From Pseudorhodobacter antarcticus (lineage in GTDB: Bacteria > Pseudomonadota > Alphaproteobacteria > Rhodobacterales > Rhodobacteraceae), in the NCBI GenBank assembly GCA_945861995.1, contig CAMAWZ010000005.1:1-20605 (forward strand): 20,605 nt of DNA, written 5' to 3'. Shown piece by piece: positions 1-7,253 of the stretch (position 1 is the stretch's first letter; each line of letters begins with the position of its first letter). The notes under the pieces are model-generated. The model worked only from the letters and a program-made list of their open reading frames with translations, had not been told where the DNA came from and ran no database searches. A program made the translations under genes and the position numbers.

Positions 1-1
1 G

Positions 2-283
2 CGCGGCATTGACCAATGCCCCGCGCCCGAAATGTGCCTGCGCCTGACCCTATCGCGTCCTGCCTTGATTGTGGGCAGCACAGGGGTTCTGCTGGCCGCA
101 AATGGCCCCGCCAATGATGGCGGTGCTGCGCTGCGTGCACAGGGCCAACTGCCCCCCGTACCGTGCCTATCTTTTGGATCGGCGCAGCAATTGATCGCGT
201 GCATGATCGCCTATGAGGCAGGTGCCAGCTTGCGCGGACTGCGGCCCTACGCCGCCGTTTTCTCAGCATCAAATCGCCCGTAA
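2..283 (+). CDS. Unrecognised protein, C-terminal part only (gene runs off the left edge)
   Basis: This reading frame is open from the window edge to a TAA at 281-283, giving about 93 residues; an internal ATG lies at 32. I do not recognise the product. It has a short hydrophobic stretch (PALIVGSTGVLLAANG), several Cys residues and a balanced amino-acid composition. That is unlike the Arg/His/Pro-rich shadows elsewhere in the window, and its third codon positions look like those of real genes here. None of the three minus-strand frames across 1-246 gives a sensible protein. The frame overlaps the end of the convergent fadJ-like gene by 37 bases, which is tolerable for convergent genes. It could still be a chance frame; only the sequence to the left would settle this. 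Confidence 0.35.
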   Translation, partial: RGIDQCPAPEMCLRLTLSRPALIVGSTGVLLAANGPANDGGAALRAQGQLPPVPCLSFGSAQQLIACMIAYEAGASLRGLRPYAAVFSASNRP

Positions 284-2448
284 AACGTCTGCCCTTTGGC
301 GGCGATATCGCGCAGCAAGGCGGGGGCCGTAAAGCGGGGGCCGTGGGCGGTGGTCAGCGCATCGCATATTGAAACTGCTTTATCCGCGCCAATTATGTCC
401 AGCCAACTGAAAGGCCCCCCCGACCACGGCGCAAATCCCCAGCCCAAAATCGCGCCGACATCGCCTTCGCGGATGTCCGTCAGAACGCCCTCTTGCAGCG
501 CGCGCACGGCCTCTAGCACTTGGACCATCAGCAGGCGGTGTTGAACGTCCACCAAATCGGGCTGGCTTGCAGCACAAGGATAGGCTGTTGCCAGCCCGTC
601 CCACAGGCCAAGGCGCGTGCCGTCTTCGCCATAGATGTAAAACCCCGATTTCGATTTTTTGCCGAGGCGCCCCTGATCCGCCATGGCAAAAATCACCTTG
701 TCAACCGCGCCATCTGGATAGGTATCACCCATCGCCGCGCGGGTTGCCTTGGCAATCTTTACGCCCAAATCAATGGATGTTTCATCAACCAGTTGCAGCG
801 GCCCCAGCGGCATACCCACCAGTTTGGCTGCGTTTTCCACCAGCGCGGGGGCCACGCCTTCGGCGACCATACGGATACCTTCGTTGATGTAGGGGATGAT
901 GCAGCGGTTGGCGTAAAAGAACCGCGCGTCACCCACCACAATCGGTGTTTTGCGAATTTGCCGCACAAAATCCAGCGCCTTGGCCACGGCGCGGTTGCCT
1001 GTTTCGCGCCCGCGAATGATCTCGACCAAATTCATCTTGTCGACAGGGCTAAAGAAATGGATGCCGATAAACTGATCCGCGCGTTTGGACGCCCGCGCCA
1101 ATTCGCTGATCGGCAGGGTGGATGTGTTGGTGGCAAAAATGCAATCTGCGCCGACAACCGCGTCAACCTTGGCCGTCACCTCGGCCTTGACTTTCGGGTC
1201 TTCAAACACGGCCTCAATCACCAAATCGCAGGGCTTCAGCGCGGCGTAATCGGTGGTGGCCAAAATGCGGCCCAGCACTTCGGCCTTTTTATCCGCGGTG
1301 ACTTTGCCGCGTTTCATACCCTTGTCCAGCAGCGCCTCGGAATGGGCGCGGCCGCGGTCGGCCGCGGCCTGATCCGCGTCAACCAGCACCACCGAAATAC
1401 CCGCATTGGCCGCGACATAGGCAATGCCCGCCCCCATCATACCCGCGCCTATCACGCCCAAGGTTTTGACCGATTGGTCAGGCGCTTCGGGGCGGCTTGC
1501 ACCCTTTTCCAGCGCCTCTTTGCCGATAAACAAAGTGCGGATCATCGCGCTGGAGGATGGGTTCAGCAGTATGGATGTAAAATGCCGCGCCTCGATTTTC
1601 AGCGCCACATCGAACGGCACTAATGCCCCTTCATAGGCGGCAGACAGCAGCGCCTTTGCCGCCGGAAAAACCCCCTGCGTGCGCCCGTTGATCATCGCTG
1701 ATGCGCCGACATAGGTCATATACCCCGCAGGGTGATAGGGCGCGCCGCCCGGCATTTTGTAATCTTTGCGATCCCAAGGTTTGATAATGTCGGCGTCAGT
1801 TGCCGCCAAAACCCATTCCTTGGCGCGTTTTTGTAAATCCTCGCGGGCGACCACTTCGTCAATCAGGTCCGCCGCTTTTGCGGCTTTGGGATCAGTCAGC
1901 TTGCCTTCCAGCAAGAACGGCGCGGCCATCATCGCGCCCATTTTGCGCACAAGCCGCGTGGTGCCGCCCGCACCTGGAAAAATGCCAACCATAATTTCAG
2001 GCAAGCCAATTTTCGCGCGCGGATTATCGGCGGCAATAATGCGATGGCACGCCAGCGGAATTTCAAACCCAATTCCCAGCGCGGTGCCCGTCAGCGCGGC
2101 GACAATCGGCTTGCCGCCCTTTAGGGTTTTGGCATCCATCCCCGCGCGTTCAATTTTACGCACAATGCCGTGCGTGCCCATGATCATATCAAAAATGGTC
2201 TGCGCGCCGCCTTTTCGCATATCGGCCAGCACGTTCAAATCCATGCCGCCCGCAAAATCTTTCTTGCCCGATGTGATGATTACCCCCTTAACCGCAGGGT
2301 CTGCCAATGCGGCATCGACCATTCCGTCCAGCACCAAAAACCCGTCTGATGACATCACATTCATCGAACGGCCCACCGTATCCCATACAATCGTGGCCAC
2401 GCCGTCGGTGTCTACCGAATAGGTAAAATCTTTGCTCGCGCTGCTCAT
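247..2448 (-). CDS. fadJ: Bifunctional enoyl-CoA hydratase / 3-hydroxyacyl-CoA dehydrogenase (FadJ/FadB-type alpha subunit)
   Basis: This enzyme carries out the middle two steps of beta-oxidation in the cytoplasm: hydration of enoyl-CoA, then NAD-dependent oxidation of L-3-hydroxyacyl-CoA. It has 733 residues, usual for the family. The N-terminal crotonase domain (about 1-200) keeps the two catalytic glutamates, Glu129 in GFEIPLACH and Glu151 in GLPEIMVG, followed by PGAGGT. The dehydrogenase half starts at about 328 with the NAD-binding GAGMMG (334-339) and keeps the His464/Glu476 pair in HFFSPVDKMNLVEII. A C-terminal dehydrogenase-like repeat follows. The ATG at 2448 was chosen because a GAGAGGG ribosome-binding site precedes it and it starts 2 bases after the thiolase stop; extending upstream would overlap the thiolase. 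It is last in the operon, and the thiolase before it presumably forms the beta subunit of the same complex. I see no clear terminator after it. Confidence 0.95.
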   Translation of the reverse strand: MSSASKDFTYSVDTDGVATIVWDTVGRSMNVMSSDGFLVLDGMVDAALADPAVKGVIITSGKKDFAGGMDLNVLADMRKGGAQTIFDMIMGTHGIVRKIERAGMDAKTLKGGKPIVAALTGTALGIGFEIPLACHRIIAADNPRAKIGLPEIMVGIFPGAGGTTRLVRKMGAMMAAPFLLEGKLTDPKAAKAADLIDEVVAREDLQKRAKEWVLAATDADIIKPWDRKDYKMPGGAPYHPAGYMTYVGASAMINGRTQGVFPAAKALLSAAYEGALVPFDVALKIEARHFTSILLNPSSSAMIRTLFIGKEALEKGASRPEAPDQSVKTLGVIGAGMMGAGIAYVAANAGISVVLVDADQAAADRGRAHSEALLDKGMKRGKVTADKKAEVLGRILATTDYAALKPCDLVIEAVFEDPKVKAEVTAKVDAVVGADCIFATNTSTLPISELARASKRADQFIGIHFFSPVDKMNLVEIIRGRETGNRAVAKALDFVRQIRKTPIVVGDARFFYANRCIIPYINEGIRMVAEGVAPALVENAAKLVGMPLGPLQLVDETSIDLGVKIAKATRAAMGDTYPDGAVDKVIFAMADQGRLGKKSKSGFYIYGEDGTRLGLWDGLATAYPCAASQPDLVDVQHRLLMVQVLEAVRALQEGVLTDIREGDVGAILGWGFAPWSGGPFSWLDIIGADKAVSICDALTTAHGPRFTAPALLRDIAAKGQTFYGRFDAEKTAA

Positions 2449-2450
2449 TT

Positions 2451-3662
2451 TCACACCCTCTCGATAATGGTAGCCACGCCCATGCCCGATGCGATGCACA
2501 GGGTGGCAAGTCCCGTGCCCTTGCCCGTGCGTTCCAATTCGTCCAGCAAAGTGCCGATAATGATGCAACCCGTCGCGCCCAGCGGGTGACCCATGGCGAT
2601 AGACCCGCCGCAGGCGTTCACCAGCGCGGGGTCAACATCGAACGCCTGCTGGAACCGCAGCACAACCGATGCAAAGGCCTCGTTCACTTCGAACAGATCA
2701 ATGTCGGAAATTTTCATCCCCGAATCGGCCAGAATCTTTTGCGTGGCAGGCACAGGGCCTGTCAGCATAATCGTCGGATCCGTGCCTATTTTCGCCGTGG
2801 CTTTGATGCGCGCGCGGGGTTTCAAACCATGCGCGCGGCCAAACTCGGCATTGCCAATCAGCATGGCCGCCGCCCCATCGACAATACCTGATGAATTGCC
2901 TGCGTGGTGAATGTGGGTGATGCGTTCCAGATGCGGGTATTTCATCAGCGCGATTTTATCAAAGCCGGGCATCACCTCGCCCATTTCGGCAAAGGCGGGT
3001 TTTAGGGCTGATAGCGCAGCCATATCGGTTTGCGGGCGCATATATTCGTCGCGGTCCAAAATGGTCAACCCGTTTTGATCCAGCAAGGGAACCACCGATT
3101 TGGCAAACCGCCCTTCTGCCCATGCCAGGCCCGCGCGCCGCTGGCTTTCCACGGCCAGCGCGTCCACCATCTGGCGGGTAAAGCCGTATTCCGTGGCAAT
3201 GATGTCTGCCGAAATACCTTGCGGTACAAAATAGGTGCCCATGGCCAGTTGCGGGTCAACCGCAATCGCCGCGCCATCACTGCCCATCGCCACGCGGCCC
3301 ATCATCTCCACCCCGCCCGCGATATAGGCGGCCCCCGCGCCGCCCTTCACTTGGTTTGCGGCTAAATTCACCGCCTCGATCCCGCTGGCGCAAAACCGGT
3401 TGATCGCAAGACCAGGAATAGATTGGTCAAGTTTTGAGGCCAGCACCGCACTGCGGGCAAGGCAGCCGCCCTGCTCGCCCACTTGGGTGACATTGCCCCA
3501 AATCACATCTTCCACCGCATGGCCTTGCAGCCCGTTGCGCGCGGCCAGCGCATCCAGCATCCGCGCCGAAAGGGCCACTGCGGTTACTTCGTGCAGCGCG
3601 CCATCAGGGCGGCCACGCCCGCGCGGGCTGCGGATTGCGTCATAGATATAGGCATCGGTCAT
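2451..3662 (-). CDS. Acetyl-CoA C-acyltransferase (thiolase), degradative type
   Basis: This enzyme cleaves 3-ketoacyl-CoA with CoA, the last step of beta-oxidation. It has 403 residues, normal for thiolases. The nucleophilic Cys91 lies in NRFCASG, the NEAFAS motif is present, and the base pair is His359 in GGSIAMGHPLGATG and Cys389 in CIASGMG. That last motif reads C-x-A rather than C-x-G; a C-x-A form also occurs in FadI-type thiolases, so it is not alarming. The ATG at 3662 is preferred to the GTG one codon earlier because AGGAG sits 6 bases before the ATG and only 3 before the GTG. The gene lies 9 bases after the GST and 2 bases before the FadJ-like gene, an arrangement that suggests an alpha/beta trifunctional-type complex. 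Substrate chain length cannot be read from the sequence. Confidence 0.94.
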   Translation of the reverse strand: MTDAYIYDAIRSPRGRGRPDGALHEVTAVALSARMLDALAARNGLQGHAVEDVIWGNVTQVGEQGGCLARSAVLASKLDQSIPGLAINRFCASGIEAVNLAANQVKGGAGAAYIAGGVEMMGRVAMGSDGAAIAVDPQLAMGTYFVPQGISADIIATEYGFTRQMVDALAVESQRRAGLAWAEGRFAKSVVPLLDQNGLTILDRDEYMRPQTDMAALSALKPAFAEMGEVMPGFDKIALMKYPHLERITHIHHAGNSSGIVDGAAAMLIGNAEFGRAHGLKPRARIKATAKIGTDPTIMLTGPVPATQKILADSGMKISDIDLFEVNEAFASVVLRFQQAFDVDPALVNACGGSIAMGHPLGATGCIIIGTLLDELERTGKGTGLATLCIASGMGVATIIERV

Positions 3663-3671
3663 CACAGTCTC

Positions 3672-4304
3672 CTATGCCGCCACAAAGGCGCGCTGCATCA
3701 GATCGTAGGGGGGCTTCCAGCCCTTGGTGGCCGAAATGCGCGTTAGCCACGCGTCGATATGGGGCCATTCTGCGCGGTCAAAACCAAAAGGTTCGGGGTA
3801 ATAAAGATACCCGCACAGCGACAGATCAGCGATGGTCATTTCCTTGCCCGCGACCCAAGTCTGCGCCGCAAGATGCTCGTTTAGCACTGTATAAGCCGCT
3901 TTCAGCCGACCCATTTGAAACGGAATCACACCGGCGGGGCGTTTGTCCTCGGGCAGGAAATTTGTCAAAAACCGCGTGCTGCCAATCACAGTGGAAAACC
4001 TATGATTGTCCCAAAACAGCCAGCGCAGCACTTCGCGCCGCTCGGCCGCTGATTTGCCGCCCAATTTGCCCGTTTTGCTGGACAGGTAATCCAAGATCAC
4101 GCCCGATTGCGTCAGCGTCGTGTCGCCGTCCACCAAGACAGGCACCTCGCCCATTTCATTGATGGCCTTAAATTCAGGGCGCCTCGCCGCGCCCTTGAAG
4201 AAATCAACGAAAATCGGCTCCCACTCCAGCCCCAGAAAGGTCAGCGCCAGCGCCACCTTATAGGCGTTGCCGCTTTCGCCAAAACAATACAGTTTCATCG
4301 TCAT
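3672..4304 (-). CDS. Glutathione S-transferase family protein
   Basis: This is a 210-residue soluble GST-fold protein. The N-terminal thioredoxin-like domain (about 1-80) opens with MKLYCFGESGNAYKV, where a Ser near residue 11 is the likely thiol-activating residue. It has the cis-proline segment EVPVLV and the glutathione-binding LTQSGVILDYL. The rest is the all-helical C-terminal domain. The start at 4304 has AAAGGG about 7 bases upstream; an in-frame ATG two codons later (4298) is the alternative. The gene is embedded between the small RHH-like gene and the thiolase in the oxidation operon. It may therefore detoxify or conjugate a reactive acyl intermediate, but that is inference. No substrate can be named. 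Confidence 0.9.
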   Translation of the reverse strand: MTMKLYCFGESGNAYKVALALTFLGLEWEPIFVDFFKGAARRPEFKAINEMGEVPVLVDGDTTLTQSGVILDYLSSKTGKLGGKSAAERREVLRWLFWDNHRFSTVIGSTRFLTNFLPEDKRPAGVIPFQMGRLKAAYTVLNEHLAAQTWVAGKEMTIADLSLCGYLYYPEPFGFDRAEWPHIDAWLTRISATKGWKPPYDLMQRAFVAA

Positions 4305-4321
4305 GCTCAGCCCTTTCTGGA

Positions 4322-4534
4322 CTATTTCTGTCGATCTGCCAGTTCAGAATTGAACAGGCGCAGGCGCTGCGTCAGGTTATCTTTATCAATGACCGAGGCG
4401 AACTTTTCGAACAGAAAAGACAGCGCTTCGCCCTCATTCAGCCCTGCCTCGGCGGCAAATTTGCGCAGGGCGCGATAGCCGTCTTCGGTCATCGCCACAG
4501 GGAAATGCCGCGTCATGCGAAAGCGTTTTGGCAT
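4322..4534 (-). CDS. Small protein with a ribbon-helix-helix-like pattern, function unknown
   Basis: This 70-residue gene lies between the acyl-CoA dehydrogenase and the GST (gaps 15 and 17 bases), in the same direction, so it is part of the operon. I do not recognise it as a named family. Residues about 8-50 look like a short beta strand (RHFPVAMT), then a helix (EDGYRALRKFAAEAG), a turn (LNE) and a second helix (GEALSFLFEKFASVID). That is the strand-helix-helix layout of Arc/MetJ-type DNA-binding proteins, and the basic N-terminus (MPKRFRMTR) fits. The start at 4534 follows a G-rich run about 8-12 bases upstream; the in-frame ATG at 4516 has no ribosome-binding site. A regulator or a small accessory protein are both possible. 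Confidence 0.72.
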   Translation of the reverse strand: MPKRFRMTRHFPVAMTEDGYRALRKFAAEAGLNEGEALSFLFEKFASVIDKDNLTQRLRLFNSELADRQK

Positions 4535-4549
4535 GTTAGAACGCCCCCC

Positions 4550-6325
4550 CTAAAACGCCGCTTCGGGCAAAGACATCACCACATCGCCGCCCGTTTTAAT
4601 CCGCGCCAAATGCAGCGCCGTCGCGGGCAGGCAGCGGGCCATATAGAACTGCCCCGTGGTGATTTTGCCGTTCAAAAACGCAGCATCGCCCGCGCCCGCG
4701 TCCAGCCCCGCAAGGGCCGCCTTTGCCATGCGCGCCCACATCAGGCCCAGCATTGTATGGCCCATCATGTGCATAAAGTCATAGGCCCCCGCCAGCGCGT
4801 TATTGGGGTTCTTTAGCCCATGTTCCATAAAATACATCGCCCCCGCCTGCACATCTTTGGAGGCCGCTTTCAGCGGGCCAAGGAAGGGGGCCATGCGGGC
4901 ATCGCCTTCGTTTTCCTTGATAAACGCTTTGACCATATCAAACAGGGCCATAATCGGGCGGCCCCCATCGGCGGCCAACTTGCGCCCCACCAAATCCAGC
5001 GCCTGAATGCCGTTCGCGCCCTCGTAGATTTGGGCAATGCGCCCGTCGCGCACGAATTGGGCCGCGCCGTTATCTTCGATATAGCCATGCCCGCCCCAGA
5101 TTTGTTGGGCCTGCACAGTCATCTCAAAGCCTTTGTCGGTAAGAAAGCCCTTAATCACAGGGGTCAGTAGGGAAATCAGCCCTTCGGCCTGCGTATCCCC
5201 AGACCGTGCCGCGCGGTCGATCAGCGTCGCGCCCCAAAAGGTCAACGCCCGAGCGCCTTCGACGAAAGATTTCTGTTCTAGCAAATTGCGCCGAATATCG
5301 GGATGCACGATCAGCGGGTCGGCAGGGCCGCTTGGGTTTTTCGCGCCTGTGACATCGCGGCCCTGAAGGCGGTCTTTGGCATAGGCGCGTGACGCCTGAT
5401 AGGCCGCTTCGGCCACGGCATACCCTTGCAGGCCCACGCCGATGCGCGCTTCGTTCATCATGGTGAACATCGCGCGCATACCTTTGTGCAAGTCGCCCAA
5501 AAGATAGCCCACCGCCCCATCGTAATTCATCACGCAGGTGGCATTGGCGTGAATGCCCATCTTGTTTTCGATACTGCCCACCGCCACGCCGTTGCGCGCG
5601 CCAAGGCTGCCATCGTCATTCACCAAAAACTTTGGCACGATAAACAGCGAAATACCCTTTGTGCCCTCGCCCCCGCCTGGCGCTTTGGCCAGCACCAGAT
5701 GGATGATGTTTTCGGCCAAATCATGCTCGCCCGCCGAAATGAAAATCTTGTTGCCCGTGATTTTATAACTGCCGTCTGTTTGCGGTTCTGCGCGCGTGCG
5801 CATCAGCCCCAAATCCGTACCGCAATGCGGCTCGGTCAGGTTCATTGTGCCCGTCCAATCGCAAGACACCATCTTGGGCAGATAGCACGCCTTTTGCGCG
5901 TCTGTCCCGTGGGTGTGAATGGCGGAATACGCGCCATGCGTCAGGCCCTGATACATATTGAACGCCATATTGGCCGATACAAACATCTCGCCCACGGCGG
6001 TGCCCATGATATAGGGCAGGCCTTGGCCGCCATAATCTGGATCGCAGTCCAGCGCTGTCCAGCCGCCCTGTTTCACAACCTCAAAAGCGGGCTTAAACCC
6101 CGAAGGCGTGCGCACCACGCCGTTTTCAAGCGTGCATCCTTCGCGGTCGCCGCTGGCGTTCAGCGGGGCCAGAATATCGCGCGCGACTTTGCCCGCTTCC
6201 TCCAGAACGGCAGCGGTAAAGCTTGGCTCTAAATCGCGGTAGCCCGCGATGTCTTGATGGGGCACGCCCAAAACATCATGAAGCACAAACTGCATATCCT
6301 GAACTGGGGCGGTATAGGGGGGCAT
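4550..6325 (-). CDS. Acyl-CoA dehydrogenase, long (~590-residue) family with extra C-terminal domain
   Basis: This FAD enzyme makes the first, alpha-beta dehydrogenation of an acyl-CoA. It has 591 residues, about 200 more than classical acyl-CoA dehydrogenases, because of a short N-terminal extension and a C-terminal helical domain (about 460-591). FAD/substrate-loop motifs are present (TGTMNLTEPHCGTDLG, 158-173; NKIFISAGEHD, 192-202). The catalytic base is Glu435 in IYEGANGIQALDL. The family includes DmdC, the 3-methylmercaptopropionyl-CoA dehydrogenase of marine bacteria, as well as medium/long-chain enzymes; motifs alone do not separate them. The ATG at 6325 was chosen for the AGGAAAGG about 7 bases upstream and because it begins one base after the MerR stop codon. 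The 26 extra upstream codons would overlap that regulator. It is second in the operon. Confidence 0.94.
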   Translation of the reverse strand: MPPYTAPVQDMQFVLHDVLGVPHQDIAGYRDLEPSFTAAVLEEAGKVARDILAPLNASGDREGCTLENGVVRTPSGFKPAFEVVKQGGWTALDCDPDYGGQGLPYIMGTAVGEMFVSANMAFNMYQGLTHGAYSAIHTHGTDAQKACYLPKMVSCDWTGTMNLTEPHCGTDLGLMRTRAEPQTDGSYKITGNKIFISAGEHDLAENIIHLVLAKAPGGGEGTKGISLFIVPKFLVNDDGSLGARNGVAVGSIENKMGIHANATCVMNYDGAVGYLLGDLHKGMRAMFTMMNEARIGVGLQGYAVAEAAYQASRAYAKDRLQGRDVTGAKNPSGPADPLIVHPDIRRNLLEQKSFVEGARALTFWGATLIDRAARSGDTQAEGLISLLTPVIKGFLTDKGFEMTVQAQQIWGGHGYIEDNGAAQFVRDGRIAQIYEGANGIQALDLVGRKLAADGGRPIMALFDMVKAFIKENEGDARMAPFLGPLKAASKDVQAGAMYFMEHGLKNPNNALAGAYDFMHMMGHTMLGLMWARMAKAALAGLDAGAGDAAFLNGKITTGQFYMARCLPATALHLARIKTGGDVVMSLPEAAF

Positions 6326-6326
6326 A

Positions 6327-6716
6327 TTACACCTTTCCTGCGCGCAATTGGGCCAGCTTTTCAGCCCCTTGCGTGATTTCAATTTGCAAATCGGCAATCG
6401 CAAGGCTTAGCTCGTCGCGCTGCGCCGTCATCTGTGCCAGTCGATCCCCCGCAACCTCTAGCGTGCGGGCAAGTTGCGCCTCGTTGCTGCCCGAATGGTC
6501 ATACATCGCCAGCAACTGGCGGATATCTTCCAGCGAAAATCCACATCGCTTGCCCCGCAATATCAGGGTCAATCGGGCGCGGTCGCGGGCCGAATACAGC
6601 CGCTGCGTGCCCTTGCGCGCAGGCTCAAGCAACTCTTTATCCTCGTAAAACCGCAGGGCGCGGGGGGTTACGCTGAATTGTTCGCACATTTGGCTGATGG
6701 TGAGTGTTTCTGACAT
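6327..6716 (-). CDS. MerR-family transcriptional regulator, first gene of the oxidation operon
   Basis: This is a 129-residue DNA-binding regulator. The N-terminal winged helix (ISQMCEQFSVTPRALRFYED, then RLYSARDRARLTLILRGK and GFSLEDIRQLL) is a clear MerR domain. Residues about 85-125 form a coiled-coil dimerisation helix. There is no Cys-rich metal site or drug-binding domain, so it belongs to the short class that includes the LiuR-type regulators of branched-chain and fatty-acyl catabolism. The ATG at 6716 has GGGG 7 bases upstream; the longer frame starts only at a TTG. The stop lies one base before the dehydrogenase start, so the two are probably translationally coupled. It likely autoregulates the operon through the palindromes directly upstream. 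It is clearly similar to the MerR protein at 6808-7182. Confidence 0.92.
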   Translation of the reverse strand: MSETLTISQMCEQFSVTPRALRFYEDKELLEPARKGTQRLYSARDRARLTLILRGKRCGFSLEDIRQLLAMYDHSGSNEAQLARTLEVAGDRLAQMTAQRDELSLAIADLQIEITQGAEKLAQLRAGKV

Positions 6717-6748
6717 AACATACCCCAAATTCTAACTGCAAAGGCTGC

Positions 6749-6779
6749 ACGATACAGCGTAACGTTACGTTAACGTAAA
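6749..6779 (-). promoter_or_regulatory. MerR-type promoter with a 19-base spacer upstream of the oxidation operon
   Basis: On the minus strand a -35-like TTTACG (6779-6774) and a -10-like TATCGT (6754-6749), each matching 4 of 6 consensus bases, are separated by exactly 19 bases. A 19-20 base spacer occupied by a dyad is the hallmark of promoters remodelled by MerR-family activators. The spacer here contains the palindrome CGTAACGTTACG. The predicted transcript would start about 25 bases before the MerR ATG at 6716. The assignment is from sequence only. Confidence 0.55.
6758..6778. promoter_or_regulatory. Overlapping perfect palindromes, probable MerR operator
   Basis: Two perfect palindromes overlap: CGTAACGTTACG (6758-6769) and TTACGTTAACGTAA (6765-6778). 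A further GTAACG copy lies at 6781-6786. They occupy the spacer and -35 region of the predicted operon promoter, between the two MerR genes. The repeated GTTACG/GTAACG half-sites suggest that more than one dimer, perhaps one of each paralogue, can bind. A partner regulator is inferred, not shown. Confidence 0.65.
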
Positions 6780-6807
6780 GGTAACGCAGCGTCACAAACT
6801 ATATCAG

Positions 6808-7182
6808 TTATAACTTGCCAATTTCGCTCATTGCCTGTGCCCGCAGCGCCGCCAAATCAGCAATGGATGCTTGCAGCGTTTCTTTTTGCTGGGACAATTC
6901 CGCCAATTGGCGGTCGGCCAGCCGCACCCATTCCTCTAGCTGTGCCTTGGTTCCCTGTTGCTGATAAATCAGCAACCATTGGCGGATTTCTTCCAAACTA
7001 AAGCCAAAGCGCCGCCCGCGCAAAATCAGGGTCATCCGTGCCACTTCGCGCGGGCCATAAAGCCGCGTGCGCCCCTGTTTTTGCGGAAAAATCAGCTCGA
7101 TATATTCATAATAGCGCAAGGTGCGCGGCGAGACCTCGAACTTGGCACAAATTTCCTTTAGGGTCAGGGCTGTGTCGGCCAT
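6808..7182 (-). CDS. Second short MerR-family transcriptional regulator
   Basis: This is a 124-residue paralogue of the regulator at 6327-6716, in tandem and on the same strand. The MerR domain is explicit (LKEICAKFEVSPRTLRYYEY, RTRLYGPREVARMTLILRGR, FGFSLEEIRQWL) and is followed by a coiled-coil helix (about 80-120). It has no effector domain beyond that helix. The ATG at 7182 is preferred because GGAGG lies 5 bases upstream; the longer frame and the ATG at 7194 lack such a site. The 91-base spacer after its stop carries the palindromic promoter of the operon. The gene may therefore have its own promoter between 7183 and 7253 and act on the operon in trans, or be partly co-transcribed with it. 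It is the best candidate, with its paralogue, for a pair of catabolic regulators. Confidence 0.92.
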   Translation of the reverse strand: MADTALTLKEICAKFEVSPRTLRYYEYIELIFPQKQGRTRLYGPREVARMTLILRGRRFGFSLEEIRQWLLIYQQQGTKAQLEEWVRLADRQLAELSQQKETLQASIADLAALRAQAMSEIGKL

Positions 7183-7215
7183 ACGCTCCTCCATGTCCGA
7201 ACCTATAGGCACTGG

Positions 7216-7235
7216 AAACCCCGCGCAAGCGCGGG
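7216..7235 (-). terminator. Possible intrinsic terminator of yqgE
   Basis: A perfect 7-base inverted repeat (CCCGCGC / GCGCGGG, 7220-7226 and 7229-7235) follows the yqgE stop on the minus strand. It is trailed by only a short GTTTCC, so the U-tract is weak. It separates yqgE from the MerR gene transcribed in the same direction. Confidence 0.4.
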
Positions 7236-7253
7236 ATTAATTAGTCCCCACCC

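Noticed and set aside
520..1623. A 367-codon plus-strand open frame opposite the fadJ-like gene
   Set aside because: It lies entirely antisense to a gene with intact catalytic motifs, its translation is rich in Arg, His and Gln without a recognisable domain, and high GC makes such long antisense frames common.
5426..6232. A 268-codon plus-strand open frame opposite the acyl-CoA dehydrogenase
   Set aside because: It is an antisense shadow with a His/Arg/Ala-rich translation and no ribosome-binding site.
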